From contig CACYDD010000115.1 of the NCBI GenBank assembly GCA_902773065.1, positions 1 through 14,430 on the forward strand: 14,430 bases of DNA, given 5' to 3'. The notes beneath the pieces are model-generated. The model did no database searches. It had not been told where the DNA came from and worked only from the letters and a program-made list of their open reading frames with translations. Made by a program: the position numbers and the translations under genes. Within the stretch, counting starts at the first letter, position 1; every line of letters starts with the position of its first letter. Below, piece by piece: positions 14,083 through 14,430 of the stretch. This stretch comes from an uncultured Ruminococcus sp. GTDB taxonomy: Bacteria; Bacillota; Clostridia; Oscillospirales; Acutalibacteraceae.

Positions 14083-14430
14083 TCAGCGTTTAGCGTACAT
14101 TTTCTCATAGTAGTTCTGATACTCGCCGGAAATGATCTCTTGCCACCAATCACGGTTTTCCAGATACCACTTAATGGTTTTTTTAATACCGTCAGCAAAC
14201 TTTGTTTCCGGCAGCCAGCCAAGCTCATTATGTATCTTTGTAGGGTCGATAGCATATCTCATATCGTGCCCCTTACGATCCGTTACATATGTGATAAGGC
14301 TTTCAGGCTTGCCAAGCTCCTTACAAATCAGCTTAACAATGTCGATATTCTTCATTTCATTATGTCCGCCGACATTATAAATCTCACCGACTCTGCCCTT
14401 GTGGATAATAAGGTCAATAGCTCTGCAGTG
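14083..14430 (-). CDS. rfbB: dTDP-glucose 4,6-dehydratase, C-terminal part only
   Basis: The frame is open from the right edge to TGA at 14083-14085, giving 115 residues of the C-terminus; the N-terminal NAD-binding and catalytic region lies outside the window. HCRAIDLIIHKGRVGEIYNV and GGHNE at the start, then VTDRKGHDMRYAID in the middle and LGWLPETKFADGIKKTIKWY near the end, are characteristic of RmlB, which dehydrates dTDP-glucose to dTDP-4-keto-6-deoxyglucose. The methionine in GGHNEMKN is internal and not a start, because the family sequence continues across it to the edge. It is the first of three rml genes in this order (B, D, C); rfbA, the thymidylyltransferase, is presumably further upstream. 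Confidence 0.95.
   Translation of the reverse strand, partial: HCRAIDLIIHKGRVGEIYNVGGHNEMKNIDIVKLICKELGKPESLITYVTDRKGHDMRYAIDPTKIHNELGWLPETKFADGIKKTIKWYLENRDWWQEIISGEYQNYYEKMYAKR

Overview
This window is one long stretch of a cell-surface polysaccharide (capsule, exopolysaccharide or O-antigen-like) biosynthesis locus. All fifteen genes lie on the minus strand and are packed head to tail. Gaps are at most a few dozen bases, there are several 1-4 base overlaps, and most starts are preceded by purine-rich Shine-Dalgarno sequences. No internal promoter, terminator, RNA gene, CRISPR array or mobile element was seen. Both ends are cut: the rfbB gene enters at the right edge and an aldolase gene leaves at the left edge, so the operon continues in both directions. 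The AT-rich composition, GGAG-type ribosome sites, occasional GTG and TTG starts, and the style of the rml proteins suggest a low-GC Firmicute. A gut or rumen clostridial lineage (Ruminococcus-like) is my best guess, as inference only.

In transcription order (right to left), the first block makes nucleotide sugars. rfbB (partial), rfbD and rfbC give three of the four dTDP-L-rhamnose steps (rfbA is not in the window). A UDP-glucuronate 4-epimerase-like gene and ugd would then convert UDP-glucose to UDP-glucuronate and UDP-galacturonate. The middle block assembles and exports the repeat unit: one family 2 glycosyltransferase (rhamnosyltransferase-like), two family 4 glycosyltransferases, a Wzy-type polymerase and a Wzx-type flippase. 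This is the layout of a Wzx/Wzy-dependent pathway. The initiating phosphoglycosyl transferase and chain-length proteins are not in the window.

The last block (1-4200) is the least ordinary. It contains a glycosyltransferase with the HP and S/T motifs shared with bacterial sialyltransferases, two tandem serine-acetyltransferase-like hexapeptide proteins, a divergent CMP-acylneuraminate-synthetase-like cytidylyltransferase, and a DRE-TIM (HMGL-like) aldolase with an additional C-terminal domain. The aldolase lacks an ATG start, begins at GTG and is open to the left edge. There is no NeuB- or KdsA-like PEP-dependent synthase here. The block may therefore make, acetylate, CMP-activate and transfer a non-canonical 2-keto-3-deoxy sugar acid by an aldolase route. 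That reading is a hypothesis and is the main item in the findings.
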